Shown here: piece by piece, positions 41,753 through 52,224 of the stretch
Layout of the letters: the number at the start of each line of letters is the position of its first letter
Position numbering within the stretch: the stretch's first letter is position 1
Position numbers and translations under genes: made by a program
NCBI RefSeq assembly: GCF_003014715.1
Contig: NZ_PYAV01000003.1
Location: 62,001 to 126,000 of the forward strand
Reading direction: 5' to 3'
DNA length: 64,000 nucleotides
Origin: Salsuginibacillus halophilus
GTDB lineage: Bacteria; Bacillota; Bacilli; Bacillales; Marinococcaceae
Notes under the pieces: generated by a model
The model's input: only the letters and a program-made list of their open reading frames with translations
The model's database searches: none
What the model was told of the DNA's origin: nothing

Positions 41753-43243
41753 ATGACAACATACGAAACATTTCAAGCGCAAGCAGAACAGTACAAAACG
41801 GTACCGTTTGCCTCAAAGATGTTTGCTGATGAACTTACGCCGATCGGCATGTTTCAAAGTGTCGAGCGTGAAGCTGTTTATTTATTAGAAAGTAAAGATG
41901 ATACTTCACCTTGGGCACAGTTTTCGTTCATCGGCTTAAATCCGCGCTATACGTTAACTGAAGCAGACGAAGGTGGTTACGCACTTTTTGATGAGAACAA
42001 CAAGTGCTGTGCCATAGGTGCTGATCTTGCAGCCGTTTTTGAAGAAGCGATGAAGTGGATTGATCCGGCACCGGCTTCAGTATCACTTCCGTTTAAAGGC
42101 GGAGCTGTTGGTACGATACCGTATGATGCGGTGGAAGATTTTGAGCCACGACTGCAGAATGGTGCGAATGCTGAGCCGAAAACGCCGGTGACATTTTTAT
42201 TTTGCGAAACATTGATTGCTTATGATCACGCGAAAAAAGAAGTCACTGTCATTCATTACGCAGAAACGCCAGCTGATGCAGAAACAGCTGAAGCAGAAGT
42301 GAACCGGGTACTTGCAAAATTAAGTGAACCACCTGCTGCTGTTATGCAGCGAACACCGCCGCTTGATTTAGCGGCAGATATTGATTTTTCCAAAGTAACT
42401 TCGAATTATGAACGCGAGCAGTTTGAAGCTGATGTTGAAAAAATCAAAGAATATATTCATCAAGGGGATACGTTTCAAACCGTGCTCTCGCAGCGGTTTG
42501 AACGTTCGTTGAACGTATCAGCGTTTTCGGTGTACCGGGCGCTTCGTATGGTGAACCCGTCGCCGTATTTATTTTATTTAACGATTAACGGTGTTGAAAT
42601 TGTCGGCAGTTCGCCGGAGCGCCTCGTTGAAGTGCAGGATCAGCAGGTAGAGATTCATCCGATTGCCGGCACCCGAAAACGCGGCGCAACCAAAGAAGAG
42701 GACCTTGCTTTAGAAGAAGAGCTGATGAATGATGAGAAAGAGCGGGCAGAGCATTACATGCTCGTAGACTTAGCTAGAAATGATGTCGGTCGGGTGGCTG
42801 CTTACGGCAGCGTGAACACGCCGACCCTGCTTGAAATTGGACGTTTCTCTCACGTTATGCATATTGTCTCGAAAGTAACTGGTGAACTTGCTGAACACAT
42901 GCATCCGTTACAAGCCTTAACCGCCTCGTTTCCAGCCGGTACAGTTTCTGGGGCACCGAAAGTGCGGGCAATGGAAATTTTACAGGAGCTTGAACCTACG
43001 CGGCGCGGTATTTATGCCGGTGGCATCGGCTACTTCGGCTATGACGGCAATATTGACTCGTGTATCGCGATCCGCACCGTGCTTATTAAAAATGGCACAG
43101 CTTACGTTCAGGCAGGGGCAGGCGTTGTGGCAGATTCAGATCCGGCGATGGAATATGAGGAGACAGTAAATAAAGCTAAAGCTTTATTTAAAGCGATTGA
43201 GACAGCTGAGCAGGCTTTTGAGCCAAAGCATGAAGTTGAATGA
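41753..43243 (+). CDS. trpE: Anthranilate synthase component I
   Basis: Makes anthranilate from chorismate, with glutamine ammonia supplied by a partner amidotransferase. The 496-residue protein has the N-terminal domain with the tryptophan-inhibition LLES element near residue 43, and the chorismate-binding fold with GDTFQTVLSQRFER, PIAGTRKRGAT, VMHIVSKVTGEL and GIGYFGYDGNIDSCIAIRT. No trpG follows. As in B. subtilis, the glutaminase is probably pabA in the folate operon elsewhere. AGGTGG precedes the start. Confidence 0.96.
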   Translation: MTTYETFQAQAEQYKTVPFASKMFADELTPIGMFQSVEREAVYLLESKDDTSPWAQFSFIGLNPRYTLTEADEGGYALFDENNKCCAIGADLAAVFEEAMKWIDPAPASVSLPFKGGAVGTIPYDAVEDFEPRLQNGANAEPKTPVTFLFCETLIAYDHAKKEVTVIHYAETPADAETAEAEVNRVLAKLSEPPAAVMQRTPPLDLAADIDFSKVTSNYEREQFEADVEKIKEYIHQGDTFQTVLSQRFERSLNVSAFSVYRALRMVNPSPYLFYLTINGVEIVGSSPERLVEVQDQQVEIHPIAGTRKRGATKEEDLALEEELMNDEKERAEHYMLVDLARNDVGRVAAYGSVNTPTLLEIGRFSHVMHIVSKVTGELAEHMHPLQALTASFPAGTVSGAPKVRAMEILQELEPTRRGIYAGGIGYFGYDGNIDSCIAIRTVLIKNGTAYVQAGAGVVADSDPAMEYEETVNKAKALFKAIETAEQAFEPKHEVE

Positions 43244-43260
43244 AGAAAGGAAGAGCTGAG

Positions 43261-44289
43261 ATGAGTATTGAAAAGGTGCTGCACGCCTTAGTTGAGCAGG
43301 AAACGTTAAGTGAAACCGACGCAGAAAAAGTGATGAATGCCATCATGCAAGGTGAGGCAACCCCGAGTCAGATTGCGGCTGTAGTGGCTTTAATGCGCAC
43401 CCGGGGGGAGACGGTAGATGAGCTCACCGGCTTTGCCCGGTCGATGCGAGCCCATGCCCTTCAAATTGAGCACGGCCTGCCGGGTGTCATTGATACATGC
43501 GGTACGGGAGGCGATGGTGCTTCAACGTTCAATATTTCCACCGGGGCTGCGTTAACAGCAGCAAGCCTTGGGTTAAAAGTTGCTAAACATGGTAACCGCT
43601 CCGTTTCAAGTCGAAGCGGAAGTGCCGATGTGCTTGAAATGTTAAAGCTGCCTGTTGAAACAAATCCGGAGGAAGCGGTAAAAGCTTTGCATGAAAGTGG
43701 CATGACTTTTTTGTTCGCCCCCCTTTATCACGAAGCGATGAAACATGCTGCTGTGCCGCGTAAAGAGATCGGCTTTCGCACCATTTTTAATCTGCTAGGT
43801 CCGTTAACGAACCCGGCTCAAGCTGAAGCCCAAGTCATTGGTGTGTTCGACCGGATGTATGGGCGGAAAATGGCTGAAGCGCTGCAGCGGCTCGGTACAA
43901 AGCGGGCCTTGCTCGTTACCGGAGCTGATGGGTTGGATGAATTGACGATCAGTACGAAAACGTATGTAACAGAGGTTGCTGGTGACAACGTATTTGAATA
44001 TGAAGTTACGCCGGAAGCGCTCGGAGCAACAACCGCCCCGCTTGAAGCGGTCCAAGCTGCAGACCAAAAAGCAAGCGCAGAAATCCTGGATCATGCGTTT
44101 CATAGCAGGGCTGATCGTGCAGTGCAGGATATTTTAGCCATAAACGCAGGAGCGGCTCTTTATGTAGGCGGCGCTGCGCGTACGCTGGCAGAAGGGTACG
44201 AGCTTTCAGCGCGTGCCTTAAAAGACGGTACAACAGCTGCCTACGTTGAACAACTTCGGAAGAAAGCGGGGAATATCAATGCTTACTAA
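43261..44289 (+). CDS. trpD: Anthranilate phosphoribosyltransferase
   Basis: Adds phosphoribosyl from PRPP to anthranilate. The 342-residue protein has DTCGTGGDGASTFNISTGA (PRPP site), KHGNRSVSSRSGSADVLE and the GPLTNPA run. ATG 43261 has AAAGGAAG upstream; the frame opens at 43240, overlapping trpE. It overlaps trpC by 11 nt. Confidence 0.95.
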   Translation: MSIEKVLHALVEQETLSETDAEKVMNAIMQGEATPSQIAAVVALMRTRGETVDELTGFARSMRAHALQIEHGLPGVIDTCGTGGDGASTFNISTGAALTAASLGLKVAKHGNRSVSSRSGSADVLEMLKLPVETNPEEAVKALHESGMTFLFAPLYHEAMKHAAVPRKEIGFRTIFNLLGPLTNPAQAEAQVIGVFDRMYGRKMAEALQRLGTKRALLVTGADGLDELTISTKTYVTEVAGDNVFEYEVTPEALGATTAPLEAVQAADQKASAEILDHAFHSRADRAVQDILAINAGAALYVGGAARTLAEGYELSARALKDGTTAAYVEQLRKKAGNINAY

Positions 44290-45061
44290 AATTTTAGCAA
44301 CGAAACGAACAGAACTTGAAACGCTTCAACTTCCTGAGGAAAGAACGTTTGAAAAGCAGCCTTTGTTAACCTCGCTTCGTGAAGGAGCGGCGTTATACGG
44401 GGTTGGCTTAATTGCTGAAGTGAAAAAAGCTTCGCCTTCGAAAGGCTCGCTCAATGAAAATCTTGATCCGGTATCACAAGCCCGCCTCTACGAAGAAAGC
44501 GGAGCGCAGGCGGTTTCAGTCTTAACCGATGAAACGTATTTTCATGGCAAGCGTGCGGATTTAACAGCAGTAAAAGAAGCCGTCCATTTACCGGTGCTTC
44601 GTAAAGATTTTATTTTAGAAGAAGTCCAGATTGAAGAGAGTGCCCGGATCGGAGCAGACGCTGTTCTTTTAATTGCAAGTGCGCTCTCGCCGGCAAAGTT
44701 GAAATCACTGCACGAGGCAGCAGAGCGTTTCGGGATGGAGGCATTAGTTGAAGTGCATAACGCTGAAGAGCTGCAAGAAGTTCTCCGTGAATTTCAGCCG
44801 CCGCTCATCGGGGTGAACAACCGGAACCTTGAAACGTTTGAGACCTCACTTTCTGTAACTGAAGAGGTGGCTCCTTACGTCCCTGAAGACGTTTTTCTTA
44901 TTAGCGAAAGCGCCATTCATACGAGTGATGATGCAGCTCGGGCTGCATCCGCCGGTGCGCAGGGACTGCTTGTCGGTGAAGCCCTCGTGACGCACGAGCA
45001 TCCGGCAGACGCGGTTGCTTCGCTGCGGGGAGGTGCTGGTCATGGCTCGCCCGACGTTTAA
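44279..45061 (+). CDS. trpC: Indole-3-glycerol phosphate synthase
   Basis: Closes the indole ring, step four of tryptophan synthesis. The 260-residue barrel shows LIAEVKKASPSKG, VLTDETYFHG, LRKDFILEEVQI, LIGVNNRNLETFE and LISESAIHT. ATG 44279 lies inside the end of trpD, and the gene overlaps trpF by 20 nt, so translation through trpD-trpC-trpF is tightly coupled. Confidence 0.95.
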   Translation: MLTKILATKRTELETLQLPEERTFEKQPLLTSLREGAALYGVGLIAEVKKASPSKGSLNENLDPVSQARLYEESGAQAVSVLTDETYFHGKRADLTAVKEAVHLPVLRKDFILEEVQIEESARIGADAVLLIASALSPAKLKSLHEAAERFGMEALVEVHNAEELQEVLREFQPPLIGVNNRNLETFETSLSVTEEVAPYVPEDVFLISESAIHTSDDAARAASAGAQGLLVGEALVTHEHPADAVASLRGGAGHGSPDV

Positions 45062-45698
45062 AATGTGCGGCTTAATGCAGGAAGACGACGTCTTGCAGGC
45101 GGTATCGCACAATGCTGATCTACTTGGTTTTGTCTTTGCTGACAGCAGGCGCCAGGTTAAAAAAGAAGACGTACGCTTATGGCTGCAAAAAGCACCTTCT
45201 GTTTCTGCTTGTGGACTGTTTGTTAATCCGACGCTTGAAGAGGTTGAACAAGTCTTAAAGACGGTTCCACTTCAAATTGTGCAGCTACATGGTACAGAGT
45301 CACCAGCTTTTGCAGCTGAGGTGAAGGCCCTTGGTGTTGAAGTTTATAAAGCGTTGCATCACCGCTCAGAAACTGATGCAAGGGATGTGCTCGCCCCGTT
45401 TTTTGGTATTGCTGATGGCTTTATTATCGATACGTATTCAAAAAACGGCTGGGGTGGGACAGGAGAACAGTTTGACTGGGAGGCGGTGCCCTGCTACCGA
45501 GATGAAGCAAAGCGGTTTGGTGTCCCACTTTTAATTGCTGGCGGAATTACGCCTGAAAATGTAGATCAGCTTTTAACTTATCACCCGCCTGGTATTGACG
45601 TATCAAGTGGTATTGAAGAAAACAGGATGAAATCAGCGTCCCGGATGAAGGCGCTTGAAGAAAGGTTGAGAGCGTATGAACGTGAACTATCCAGATGA
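45042..45698 (+). CDS. trpF: Phosphoribosylanthranilate isomerase
   Basis: Third step of tryptophan synthesis, an Amadori rearrangement. The 218-residue barrel has [15 protein letters not shown] (the usual K-x-C-G catalytic Cys), [35 protein letters not shown] with the catalytic Asp, and [18 protein letters not shown] lies before ATG 45042. It overlaps trpB by 23 nt. Confidence 0.94.
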   Translation: MARPTFKMCGLMQEDDVLQAVSHNADLLGFVFADSRRQVKKEDVRLWLQKAPSVSACGLFVNPTLEEVEQVLKTVPLQIVQLHGTESPAFAAEVKALGVEVYKALHHRSETDARDVLAPFFGIADGFIIDTYSKNGWGGTGEQFDWEAVPCYRDEAKRFGVPLLIAGGITPENVDQLLTYHPPGIDVSSGIEENRMKSASRMKALEERLRAYERELSR

Positions 45699-46881
45699 AT
45701 TCGGCCGTTATGGACGGTTTGGCGGACAGTTTGTGCCAGAGACATTAATGGCAGCACTTGAGGAACTTGAAAGCTCCTTCCGCCACGCCCTTCAAGACGA
45801 AGCGTTTATGAAGGAATACCACCATATGTTAACGGAATACGCCGGCCGAAAAACACCACTTACGTATGCAGGGCGTTTAACCGAAAAGCTCGGCGGCGCT
45901 GCCATTTATTTAAAGCGCGAAGACTTACTTCATACCGGGGCACACAAGCTGAATAACGCGATCGGACAAGCTTTGTTAGCGAAACGTATGGGTAAAGAAA
46001 AAATTGTTGCTGAAACCGGCGCCGGTCAGCACGGGGTGGCGACGGCAACGGTATGTGCCCGCCTTGGCCTTGAATGTAAAGTTTTTATGGGTGCTGAAGA
46101 TATGGAGCGGCAGAAATTAAACGTGTTTCGTATGGAGCTCCTTGGCGCTGAAGTCATCCCTGCTGAAAGCGGCAGCCGGACATTAAAAGATGCAACGAAT
46201 GAAGCAATCCGGTACTGGGTCACACACGTCGAGGATACGTTTTATTTAATCGGCTCTGTCGTTGGTCCGCACCCTTATCCGGAAATGGTACGTGAATTTC
46301 AACGTGTGATCGGCGAGGAAACGAAACAGCAGATGATTGAAGCTGTTGGAGATGTGCCGAATGCGGCAGTTGCTTGTGTAGGCGGCGGGAGCAATGCAAT
46401 TGGCATGTTCAGCCCGTTACTCGCTGAGAAAACGAAGCTGTACGGGGCAGAAGCTGCCGGTGAAGGAATTAATACTCCAAATCATGCAGCGACGATCTCA
46501 AAAGGGCGTCCCGGCGTCATTCACGGCTCACTCACCTTTTTAATGCAGGATGAGGCCGGCCAAATTACCGAGCCTTATTCGATTTCTGCCGGGCTCGATT
46601 ACCCGGGAATTGGACCGGAGCACGCCCATTTAGCTGACAGCGGGGCGGCTGAATATACAGCTGTAACAGATGAGGAAGCGCTTGAGGCAGTGCAGCTGTT
46701 AGCTTCGACTGAAGGGATATTACCAGCGATTGAAACGGCCCACGCTGTATCACTTGCTGCACGAAAAGCTGCAGCTATGGAGTCGTCTGAAACGCTTGTC
46801 ATTTGTGTATCCGGACGCGGGGACAAAGATGTACAGACGATGAATGACCGGATCAGCTCTCAAAAGGAGGCCGAGGCATGA
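45676..46881 (+). CDS. trpB: Tryptophan synthase beta chain
   Basis: PLP enzyme that condenses indole with serine. The 401-residue protein has the PLP lysine in [33 protein letters not shown], and the phosphate loop [24 protein letters not shown] marks the N-terminus. The length is typical of TrpB1. It overlaps trpA by 4 nt (ATGA). Confidence 0.97.
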   Translation: MNVNYPDEFGRYGRFGGQFVPETLMAALEELESSFRHALQDEAFMKEYHHMLTEYAGRKTPLTYAGRLTEKLGGAAIYLKREDLLHTGAHKLNNAIGQALLAKRMGKEKIVAETGAGQHGVATATVCARLGLECKVFMGAEDMERQKLNVFRMELLGAEVIPAESGSRTLKDATNEAIRYWVTHVEDTFYLIGSVVGPHPYPEMVREFQRVIGEETKQQMIEAVGDVPNAAVACVGGGSNAIGMFSPLLAEKTKLYGAEAAGEGINTPNHAATISKGRPGVIHGSLTFLMQDEAGQITEPYSISAGLDYPGIGPEHAHLADSGAAEYTAVTDEEALEAVQLLASTEGILPAIETAHAVSLAARKAAAMESSETLVICVSGRGDKDVQTMNDRISSQKEAEA

Positions 46882-47705
46882 ATACTTCAATTGAAAAAGC
46901 CGCAGCGAATGCCGCGTACCCGGTGTTTATTCCATTTATTATGGCCGGTGACCCAAATGAAGAAGCGACGATTGAGACGGCTTTAACCCTTCAAGAAGCC
47001 GGTGCGCATATTTTAGAGCTTGGGATTCCGTATTCGGATCCCCTTGCAGATGGTCCGGTCATTCAAGAAGCAGCAGAACGTTCTCTTGCCGGAGGAATGA
47101 CCTTAAAGAAGGCGCTCGCCCTCGTTCCGAAAATGAGGGAGCGTGGATTAAATATCCCTGTTGTGATCTTCACATATTACAATCCAGTGTATCAAATGGG
47201 CTTAGAAACGTTTGCAAAAGCAGCTGCTGAAAACGAAGCAGACGGCTTATTAATTCCAGATCTTCCGCTTGAAGAAAGTGAAGTCGTGCGAACTTCAATG
47301 AATGAACACGGCCTTGAGTTGATTTCACTTGTCGCACCTACGTCAAAAGCACGAATCGAGCGGATCGCTCAAGGTGCCCAAGGCTTTTTATACATTGTTT
47401 CAAGCCTTGGTGTTACCGGAACTCGTGATGAGCTCGCTGAAGGGACACGTGCGTTTATTGAGGAAGTGAAAGCAGTGAGTCCGGTACCTGCAGCGGCCGG
47501 ATTCGGCATTTCTAAACCGGAACACGTTAAAGCCCTGGAAGGTGCAGCGGATGGCGTGATTGTTGGGAGTGCGATTGTACGTATCATCGCACAATTTGAA
47601 GAAGAGTTAAGAGAACCTGAGACCCGGCCTGAAGCACTTGAAAAAGTTAAAGCGCTCGCCGTCTCACTTGTAACCATGACCCCGATGAAAGATGAGGTGA
47701 CGTAA
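46878..47705 (+). CDS. trpA: Tryptophan synthase alpha chain
   Basis: Cleaves indole-3-glycerol phosphate and passes indole to TrpB. The 275-residue barrel carries the catalytic Glu in [18 protein letters not shown] and the catalytic Asp in [10 protein letters not shown], with the phosphate-binding VGSAIV near residue 234. AAAGGAGG precedes the start. It is the last trp gene; hisC follows after 3 nt. Confidence 0.95.
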   Translation: MNTSIEKAAANAAYPVFIPFIMAGDPNEEATIETALTLQEAGAHILELGIPYSDPLADGPVIQEAAERSLAGGMTLKKALALVPKMRERGLNIPVVIFTYYNPVYQMGLETFAKAAAENEADGLLIPDLPLEESEVVRTSMNEHGLELISLVAPTSKARIERIAQGAQGFLYIVSSLGVTGTRDELAEGTRAFIEEVKAVSPVPAAAGFGISKPEHVKALEGAADGVIVGSAIVRIIAQFEEELREPETRPEALEKVKALAVSLVTMTPMKDEVT

Positions 47706-47708
47706 CGT

Positions 47709-48818
47709 ATGAAATTAAAAAATCAGTTGACCGGCCTTTCCCCGTATAAGCCGGGAAAACCGATGGAAGAAGTGAAGGCGGCGTATGGTTTAGACCAAGT
47801 CTTTAAACTTGCGTCGAATGAAAATCCATTTGGTGCATCTCCACTCGTACAGGAGGCTGTGCAGGCGGCTGCTGCTAAGCCTGCCCTCTATCCAGACGGG
47901 TATGCGCAGGCGGTGCGCACAGAGCTGGCAGAAAGTCTTGGTGTTGAAGAAAAGCAGCTGCTTTTTGGGGCCGGCTCAGATGAAGTGATTTTAATGCTCT
48001 GCCGCGCTTACTTAGACGCAGGTACAAACACGGTGATGGCTGTACCGACATTTTCACAATACAAACATAACGCCATTGTTGAAGGTGCAGAAATTCGTGA
48101 AGTTCCGCTCGTTGAAGGTGATCATGATTTAGAATCCATGCTTGAAGCGATTGATGAAAATACCCGCATTGTATGGGTGTGCAATCCAAACAATCCGTCC
48201 GGCGGTTATATTAACGCTGAAGCTTTTGCATCTTTTCTTGCACGCGTGCCGAGTGATGTTCTTGTTGTAAGTGATGAAGCGTACATCGAATACGTAGAGG
48301 CAGAAGACTACCCAGATACACTGCAGCTGTTGCGTACTTATGACAATTTAGTGCTTTTACGAACGTTTTCAAAAGCATATGGCCTTGCTGCGCTCCGGTT
48401 TGGCTTTGGCATAGGACCGGCCAAGTTAATGCAGGAGGTGGACCCGATCCGTCCACCGTTTAATACGACAGCATTAGCCCAGGAAGCAGCTCGTGCTGCT
48501 TGGCGTGATCAAGCATTTATTCATGACTGCAAAGAGAAAACATTAAAAAATAAGCATGAGCTTATGAATTTCGCAAAAGAAAACGGCCTTTCCTACTATC
48601 CAAGTGAAGCCAACTTTTTACTGCTTGATACTGGCTTTGATGGTGATGAGGTATTTCAAGCACTGCTTGAACGCGGCGTTATCGTTCGTTCAGGTCAAGC
48701 GCTAGGTTTTCCGACATGTATCCGGGTGACGATTGGCACAGATGAGGAGATGGAACATTTTCAGTCAGCACTCAAAGCTTTCTTACATGAAAAAGCTGAA
48801 AGTTCTGCACAGAGATAG
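47709..48818 (+). CDS. hisC: Histidinol-phosphate / aromatic aminotransferase
   Basis: PLP aminotransferase used in histidine synthesis and, in B. subtilis, also for tyrosine and phenylalanine, which explains its place between trpA and tyrA. The 369-residue protein has ASNENPFGASP, NPNNPSGGYI, DEAYIEYVE, and the PLP lysine in TFSKAYGLAALRFG. GAGGTGACG precedes the ATG. Confidence 0.94.
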   Translation: MKLKNQLTGLSPYKPGKPMEEVKAAYGLDQVFKLASNENPFGASPLVQEAVQAAAAKPALYPDGYAQAVRTELAESLGVEEKQLLFGAGSDEVILMLCRAYLDAGTNTVMAVPTFSQYKHNAIVEGAEIREVPLVEGDHDLESMLEAIDENTRIVWVCNPNNPSGGYINAEAFASFLARVPSDVLVVSDEAYIEYVEAEDYPDTLQLLRTYDNLVLLRTFSKAYGLAALRFGFGIGPAKLMQEVDPIRPPFNTTALAQEAARAAWRDQAFIHDCKEKTLKNKHELMNFAKENGLSYYPSEANFLLLDTGFDGDEVFQALLERGVIVRSGQALGFPTCIRVTIGTDEEMEHFQSALKAFLHEKAESSAQR

Positions 48819-48848
48819 CGCAGGTTAAGAGCGAGGAGGACACGGTAG

Positions 48849-49955
48849 ATGGCACGAAAAGTTTGTATAGCCGGACTCGGGTTGATCGGCGGGTCGCTTG
48901 CGCTTGCGATCCGAAACGAGCACGACGTGATTGTTACAGGGGTCGAACTCCAGCCGGAAGCTCGGAAAATGGCTGTATCATTAGAAATTGTAGATGAAGC
49001 ATTTGAACATATTGAAGAAGGTGCCAAAGATGCAGACCTTATTATATTAAGTGTGCCTGTAACCCAGACAGCTGCGCTCATCCACCGGCTTGCTGATATG
49101 AATTTAAAGCCCGGAGCGTTAATTACCGATGTAGGCAGTACAAAATCGAAAGTTGTGCAGGACGGAAAAGTGTTTAAAGACCAGGAAGTTGACTTTATCG
49201 GCGGTCACCCGATGGCAGGCTCTCACAAGTCAGGTGTGCAGGCTTCAAAAACGCACTTGTTTGAAAATGCTTACTACGTTTTAACCCCTGACCCTGAAGA
49301 TGGTGCACCGCTGCGTAAAGTGATTCAGCTGCAAAATTGGTTGAAAGGCACGAAAGCGCAATTTATTGAGATGACACCTGAGCAGCACGATAAATTAGCT
49401 GGTGTGATCAGTCACTTTCCGCATTTAATTGCCTCAAGCCTCGTTCATCAAGTAGAAGGTGTGGCCCAAGAAGACCCGCTAACTGCACGGCTTGCAGCCG
49501 GCGGATTTCGTGATATTACCCGCATTGCTTCAGCAAGCCCTCCGATGTGGCGCGATATTGTGCTGCACAATCAGGAGGCTTTACTGGACTTACTAGATCA
49601 ATGGCAAAAGCAGATGCAGCATATGCGGACGTTAATTGCTTCAGGTGATGAAACAGCCTTGTTTGATTTTTTTGCCCGTGCAAAAACGTATCGTGACGGC
49701 CTACCGCCGCGGGAAAAAGGGGCACTTCCTTCATTTTATGACTTATATGTTGATGTGCCCGACCACCCAGGTGTGATCTCTGATGTGACCGGGATTCTTG
49801 CCCGCGAACGAATTAGCATTGTTAATTTACAAATATTAGAAACTCGAAATGACATTACCGGTGTTCTCCGACTCACATTTCGGACAGATGAAGATCGTAA
49901 AGAGGCACAAAAATTACTTGAAAGTGAAATGTATGAAACAAATCAGCTAGATTAA
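48849..49955 (+). CDS. tyrA: Prephenate dehydrogenase
   Basis: Oxidatively decarboxylates prephenate to 4-hydroxyphenylpyruvate for tyrosine. The 368-residue protein begins with the NAD motif [15 protein letters not shown], has [12 protein letters not shown] and [13 protein letters not shown] (active-site His), and ends in an ACT domain (about 297-368) that would sense tyrosine. GAGGAGG precedes the start. Confidence 0.95.
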   Translation: MARKVCIAGLGLIGGSLALAIRNEHDVIVTGVELQPEARKMAVSLEIVDEAFEHIEEGAKDADLIILSVPVTQTAALIHRLADMNLKPGALITDVGSTKSKVVQDGKVFKDQEVDFIGGHPMAGSHKSGVQASKTHLFENAYYVLTPDPEDGAPLRKVIQLQNWLKGTKAQFIEMTPEQHDKLAGVISHFPHLIASSLVHQVEGVAQEDPLTARLAAGGFRDITRIASASPPMWRDIVLHNQEALLDLLDQWQKQMQHMRTLIASGDETALFDFFARAKTYRDGLPPREKGALPSFYDLYVDVPDHPGVISDVTGILARERISIVNLQILETRNDITGVLRLTFRTDEDRKEAQKLLESEMYETNQLD

Positions 49956-49972
49956 AAAGGGGGGGGATTGTT

Positions 49973-51265
49973 GTGGCTGTAGAAGAAATTTATCCGGCAG
50001 AAGCGTTGAAAGGAAAACGGGTGGTGCCTGGTGATAAATCGATCTCGCACCGTGCGGTCATGTTCGGATCACTTGCTGAAGGTAAAACGACAGTACAAGG
50101 GTTTCTTCCGGGCGAAGACTGTCTAAGTACAATTGATATTTTCCGTAAACTTGGCGTTTCTATTGAACAAAATGAAGATACTGTCACAATAGAAAGCCGT
50201 GGAACCCGAGGGCTTCAAGAGCCGGCAGAAATTCTAGATGTCGGTAACTCCGGGACAACAGCTCGGTTAGTGGCAGGCATTCTTGCAGGCTGTCCATTTC
50301 ACAGCGTATTAACAGGTGACGCCTCAATTGCCCGCCGTCCGATGACACGCGTCACAGATCCGCTTACGAAAATGGGGGCTTCCATTCGCGGTCGAAAAAA
50401 CTGCAAATATACGCCGCTCTCCATTCAAGGCCAACATACAGTTGGCATCCACTGGATTTCAGAAATCGCAAGTGCACAAGTGAAATCAAGTATTTTACTG
50501 TGCGGCCTGCAAAGTGAGGGTGTAACTGAAGTGACTGAGCCGTTTCGCTCGCGTGATCATACTGAACGGATGCTTGAAGCATTTGGTGTTCGGTTGTACC
50601 GCGATGAAAACTCGGTTTCGCTTAAAGGTGGTCAGTCTTTAAGCGCTCGGCATGTGAATGTTCCAGGTGATATTTCATCAGCTGCTTTCTTTCTTGCTGC
50701 TGCAGCGATGCTTCAAGGAAGCGAAGTGACGTTAGAAAACGTAGGGATTAATCCGACCCGGACAGGCATTCTTGATGTACTTACGGCGATGGAGGCAGAC
50801 TTTGAAATCATCAATGAACGAACGGATTGCGGCGAACCAGCAGCTGACATTGTGATCCGCGGCAGTGAGCTTCAAGGAACAACGATTGACGGGGCTTTAA
50901 TTCCGCGGCTAATTGATGAAATTCCAGTGCTTGCAGTTCTTGCGACACAGGCAAATGGCCGTACTGTCATTCAAGATGCTGAAGAATTGAAAGTTAAAGA
51001 AACAAATCGGATCGATACTGTTGTTCAGGAATTGAAAAAGTTTGGTGCATCGATTGAAGCAACTAAAGACGGAATGATCATTGATGGTCCGACCCCTTTA
51101 ACAGGTGCTGACACAAAAACATATGGTGATCATCGAATCGGGATGGCTATGGCGGTGGCATCGCTTGCTGCAGATGGACCTTCGCGCATTCATGAAAGTG
51201 AAGCAGCAGCTGTTAGTTATCCATTATTTTTTGAAGATTTAACATCGCTTCGGACGGATTCTTAA
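49973..51265 (+). CDS. aroA: 3-phosphoshikimate 1-carboxyvinyltransferase (EPSP synthase)
   Basis: Joins shikimate-3-phosphate and phosphoenolpyruvate, two steps before the AroC product (named aroE in B. subtilis). The 430-residue protein has [57 protein letters not shown] and KETNRIDTV. The start is GTG with a G-rich ribosome site. [10 protein letters not shown], with Ala between Gly and Ser-Ile, is typical of class II, often glyphosate-tolerant, enzymes; sensitivity is not determinable here. Last gene of the supraoperon. Confidence 0.95.
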   Translation: MAVEEIYPAEALKGKRVVPGDKSISHRAVMFGSLAEGKTTVQGFLPGEDCLSTIDIFRKLGVSIEQNEDTVTIESRGTRGLQEPAEILDVGNSGTTARLVAGILAGCPFHSVLTGDASIARRPMTRVTDPLTKMGASIRGRKNCKYTPLSIQGQHTVGIHWISEIASAQVKSSILLCGLQSEGVTEVTEPFRSRDHTERMLEAFGVRLYRDENSVSLKGGQSLSARHVNVPGDISSAAFFLAAAAMLQGSEVTLENVGINPTRTGILDVLTAMEADFEIINERTDCGEPAADIVIRGSELQGTTIDGALIPRLIDEIPVLAVLATQANGRTVIQDAEELKVKETNRIDTVVQELKKFGASIEATKDGMIIDGPTPLTGADTKTYGDHRIGMAMAVASLAADGPSRIHESEAAAVSYPLFFEDLTSLRTDS

Positions 51266-51317
51266 GATAGTGCTTGAGGTGCAGTAAAGGTTTGTTGATA
51301 TAAAAAACAGTAATTAT

Positions 51318-51336
51318 TGAAACATTGTATGTTTCA
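51318..51336 (+). terminator. Terminator-like stem after aroA, without T-tract
   Basis: TGAAACAT and ATGTTTCA form a perfect 8-bp stem with loop TGT. Its last bases are the first bases of repeat copy D. Confidence 0.45.
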
Positions 51337-51857
51337 GACTGTTGACAAAGTATAAAGCCAAACATTTATGGACAGCTTACTTCCTCAAGTTCCGGGCTGT
51401 TGCATAAAGAGGATAAAAACCGAATTATGAACGTGACCAACACTACCGACGGAGGCTTTCCCGAGGCCTGCGCTTGATCCTCTGGGAGTCGCCGTCTTTC
51501 GTTTCGGTCACTTTTACATTTGTATATGGTTCGTTTGATCACTCATAAAGCGTCATGATGAAAAGGATTCATGTAGATATTGCTTAATCAAAAGAATCTT
51601 TACAATTGGTGACCTTCAAACTACATAAGGCTGACAAGCGTCGGCGGCGACGCCACCAGGAACAGCGCGAGCCGAAAATCCTGCAGGCAGTGACTTTCTG
51701 CCGAGGAAGTTGAGTCGGTGACGGGGGCTAAGAAGACACGGTGAGATCAAGCGTTAGCGCCGATCAAACCGATGTCGCACTTGTGCCCTCCGGGTGCAAG
51801 CGTCCGCTGAAAAGCGACGTCAGCCTTCGCTTTTCTTAAAAGTTTGTCTACACGCTG
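51335..51857 (+). repeat. Composite repeat, copy D (523 bp)
   Basis: Same plan and orientation as copy B. Left end CAGACTGTTGACAAAGTATA; palindromic module GTGACC...GGTCAC (about 51434-51511) with GACGG-AGGCTTTCCC-GAGG facing CCTC-TGGGAGTCG-CCGTC; spacer with GCGTCATGATGAA and ATCTTTACAATT; AAGGCTGAC (about 51631); then ACGCCACCAGGAACAGCGCG and the 85-nt insert (AAGAAGACACGGTGAGATCA...CTTGTGCCCTCC); GTCAGCCTT; and right end AAAAGTTTGTCTACACGCTG. It lacks the inner hairpin of copy B. Confidence 0.8.
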
Positions 51858-51877
51858 AAAAGTTGTATGTTTATCAC

Positions 51878-51923
51878 ATATGCAGCCTCTGTCATGGGTG
51901 GGTTCACTCATGACAGGGCATAT
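51878..51923. repeat. Inverted repeat between copy D and the ypiA promoter
   Basis: ATATGC and CTGTCATG (51878-51896) pair with CATGACAG and GCATAT (51909-51923) around a 12-nt loop. No T-tract follows on either strand. It may be an operator or the residue of another element. Confidence 0.5.
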
Positions 51924-51970
51924 ATGTTGCAACGTTACATAACATACGCTGGAAAATCGTCAGCAAAACG

Positions 51971-51998
51971 TTGACATTTTATATGAAAGCGCTATAAT
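51971..51998 (+). promoter_or_regulatory. Strong sigma-A promoter upstream of ypiA
   Basis: Perfect consensus boxes TTGACA (51971-51976) and TATAAT (51993-51998), 16 nt apart. It lies more than 220 nt before the ypiA start and drives the terminated leader below. Confidence 0.85.
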
Positions 51999-52004
51999 AA
52001 TATG

Positions 52005-52097
52005 TAGCGTATGGTTTCTCTACTCCTATTGAGTGAACTTGCCAGTACTTTTGACTGACCCGCTTTGTAAGCGTTTTCTTACAAGCGGGCTTTTTTT
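52005..52097 (+). ncRNA. Terminated leader RNA or small RNA upstream of ypiA
   Basis: From the promoter, transcription would start near 52005 and meet a strong intrinsic terminator after about 90 nt: CCCGCTT-T-GTAAG (52059-52071), loop CGTTTT, CTTAC-AAGCGGG (52078-52089), C, T7. A small hairpin ACTC-CTATT-GAGT lies upstream near 52022. No T-box, riboswitch core or leader peptide was recognised. Either an attenuator controls ypiA-ypiB-ypiF, or a stand-alone small RNA is made. Confidence 0.55.
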
Positions 52098-52224
52098 GTA
52101 TGTAGGTGCGCAATCGCCTTATCTTGACGTGGCGGCTCTGCATCAAGTACATTTTCAACAGACATCTGCTAGTGCAGGCCAGTTTGAAAATATGCGTACG
52201 AGGCACAAGAAAGGGGCTTTGGTT

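Noticed and set aside
52005-52097. T-box or known riboswitch in the ypiA leader
   Set aside because: The leader is too short and lacks the T-box sequence, a specifier loop or any riboswitch core. Kept only as an unknown terminated leader.
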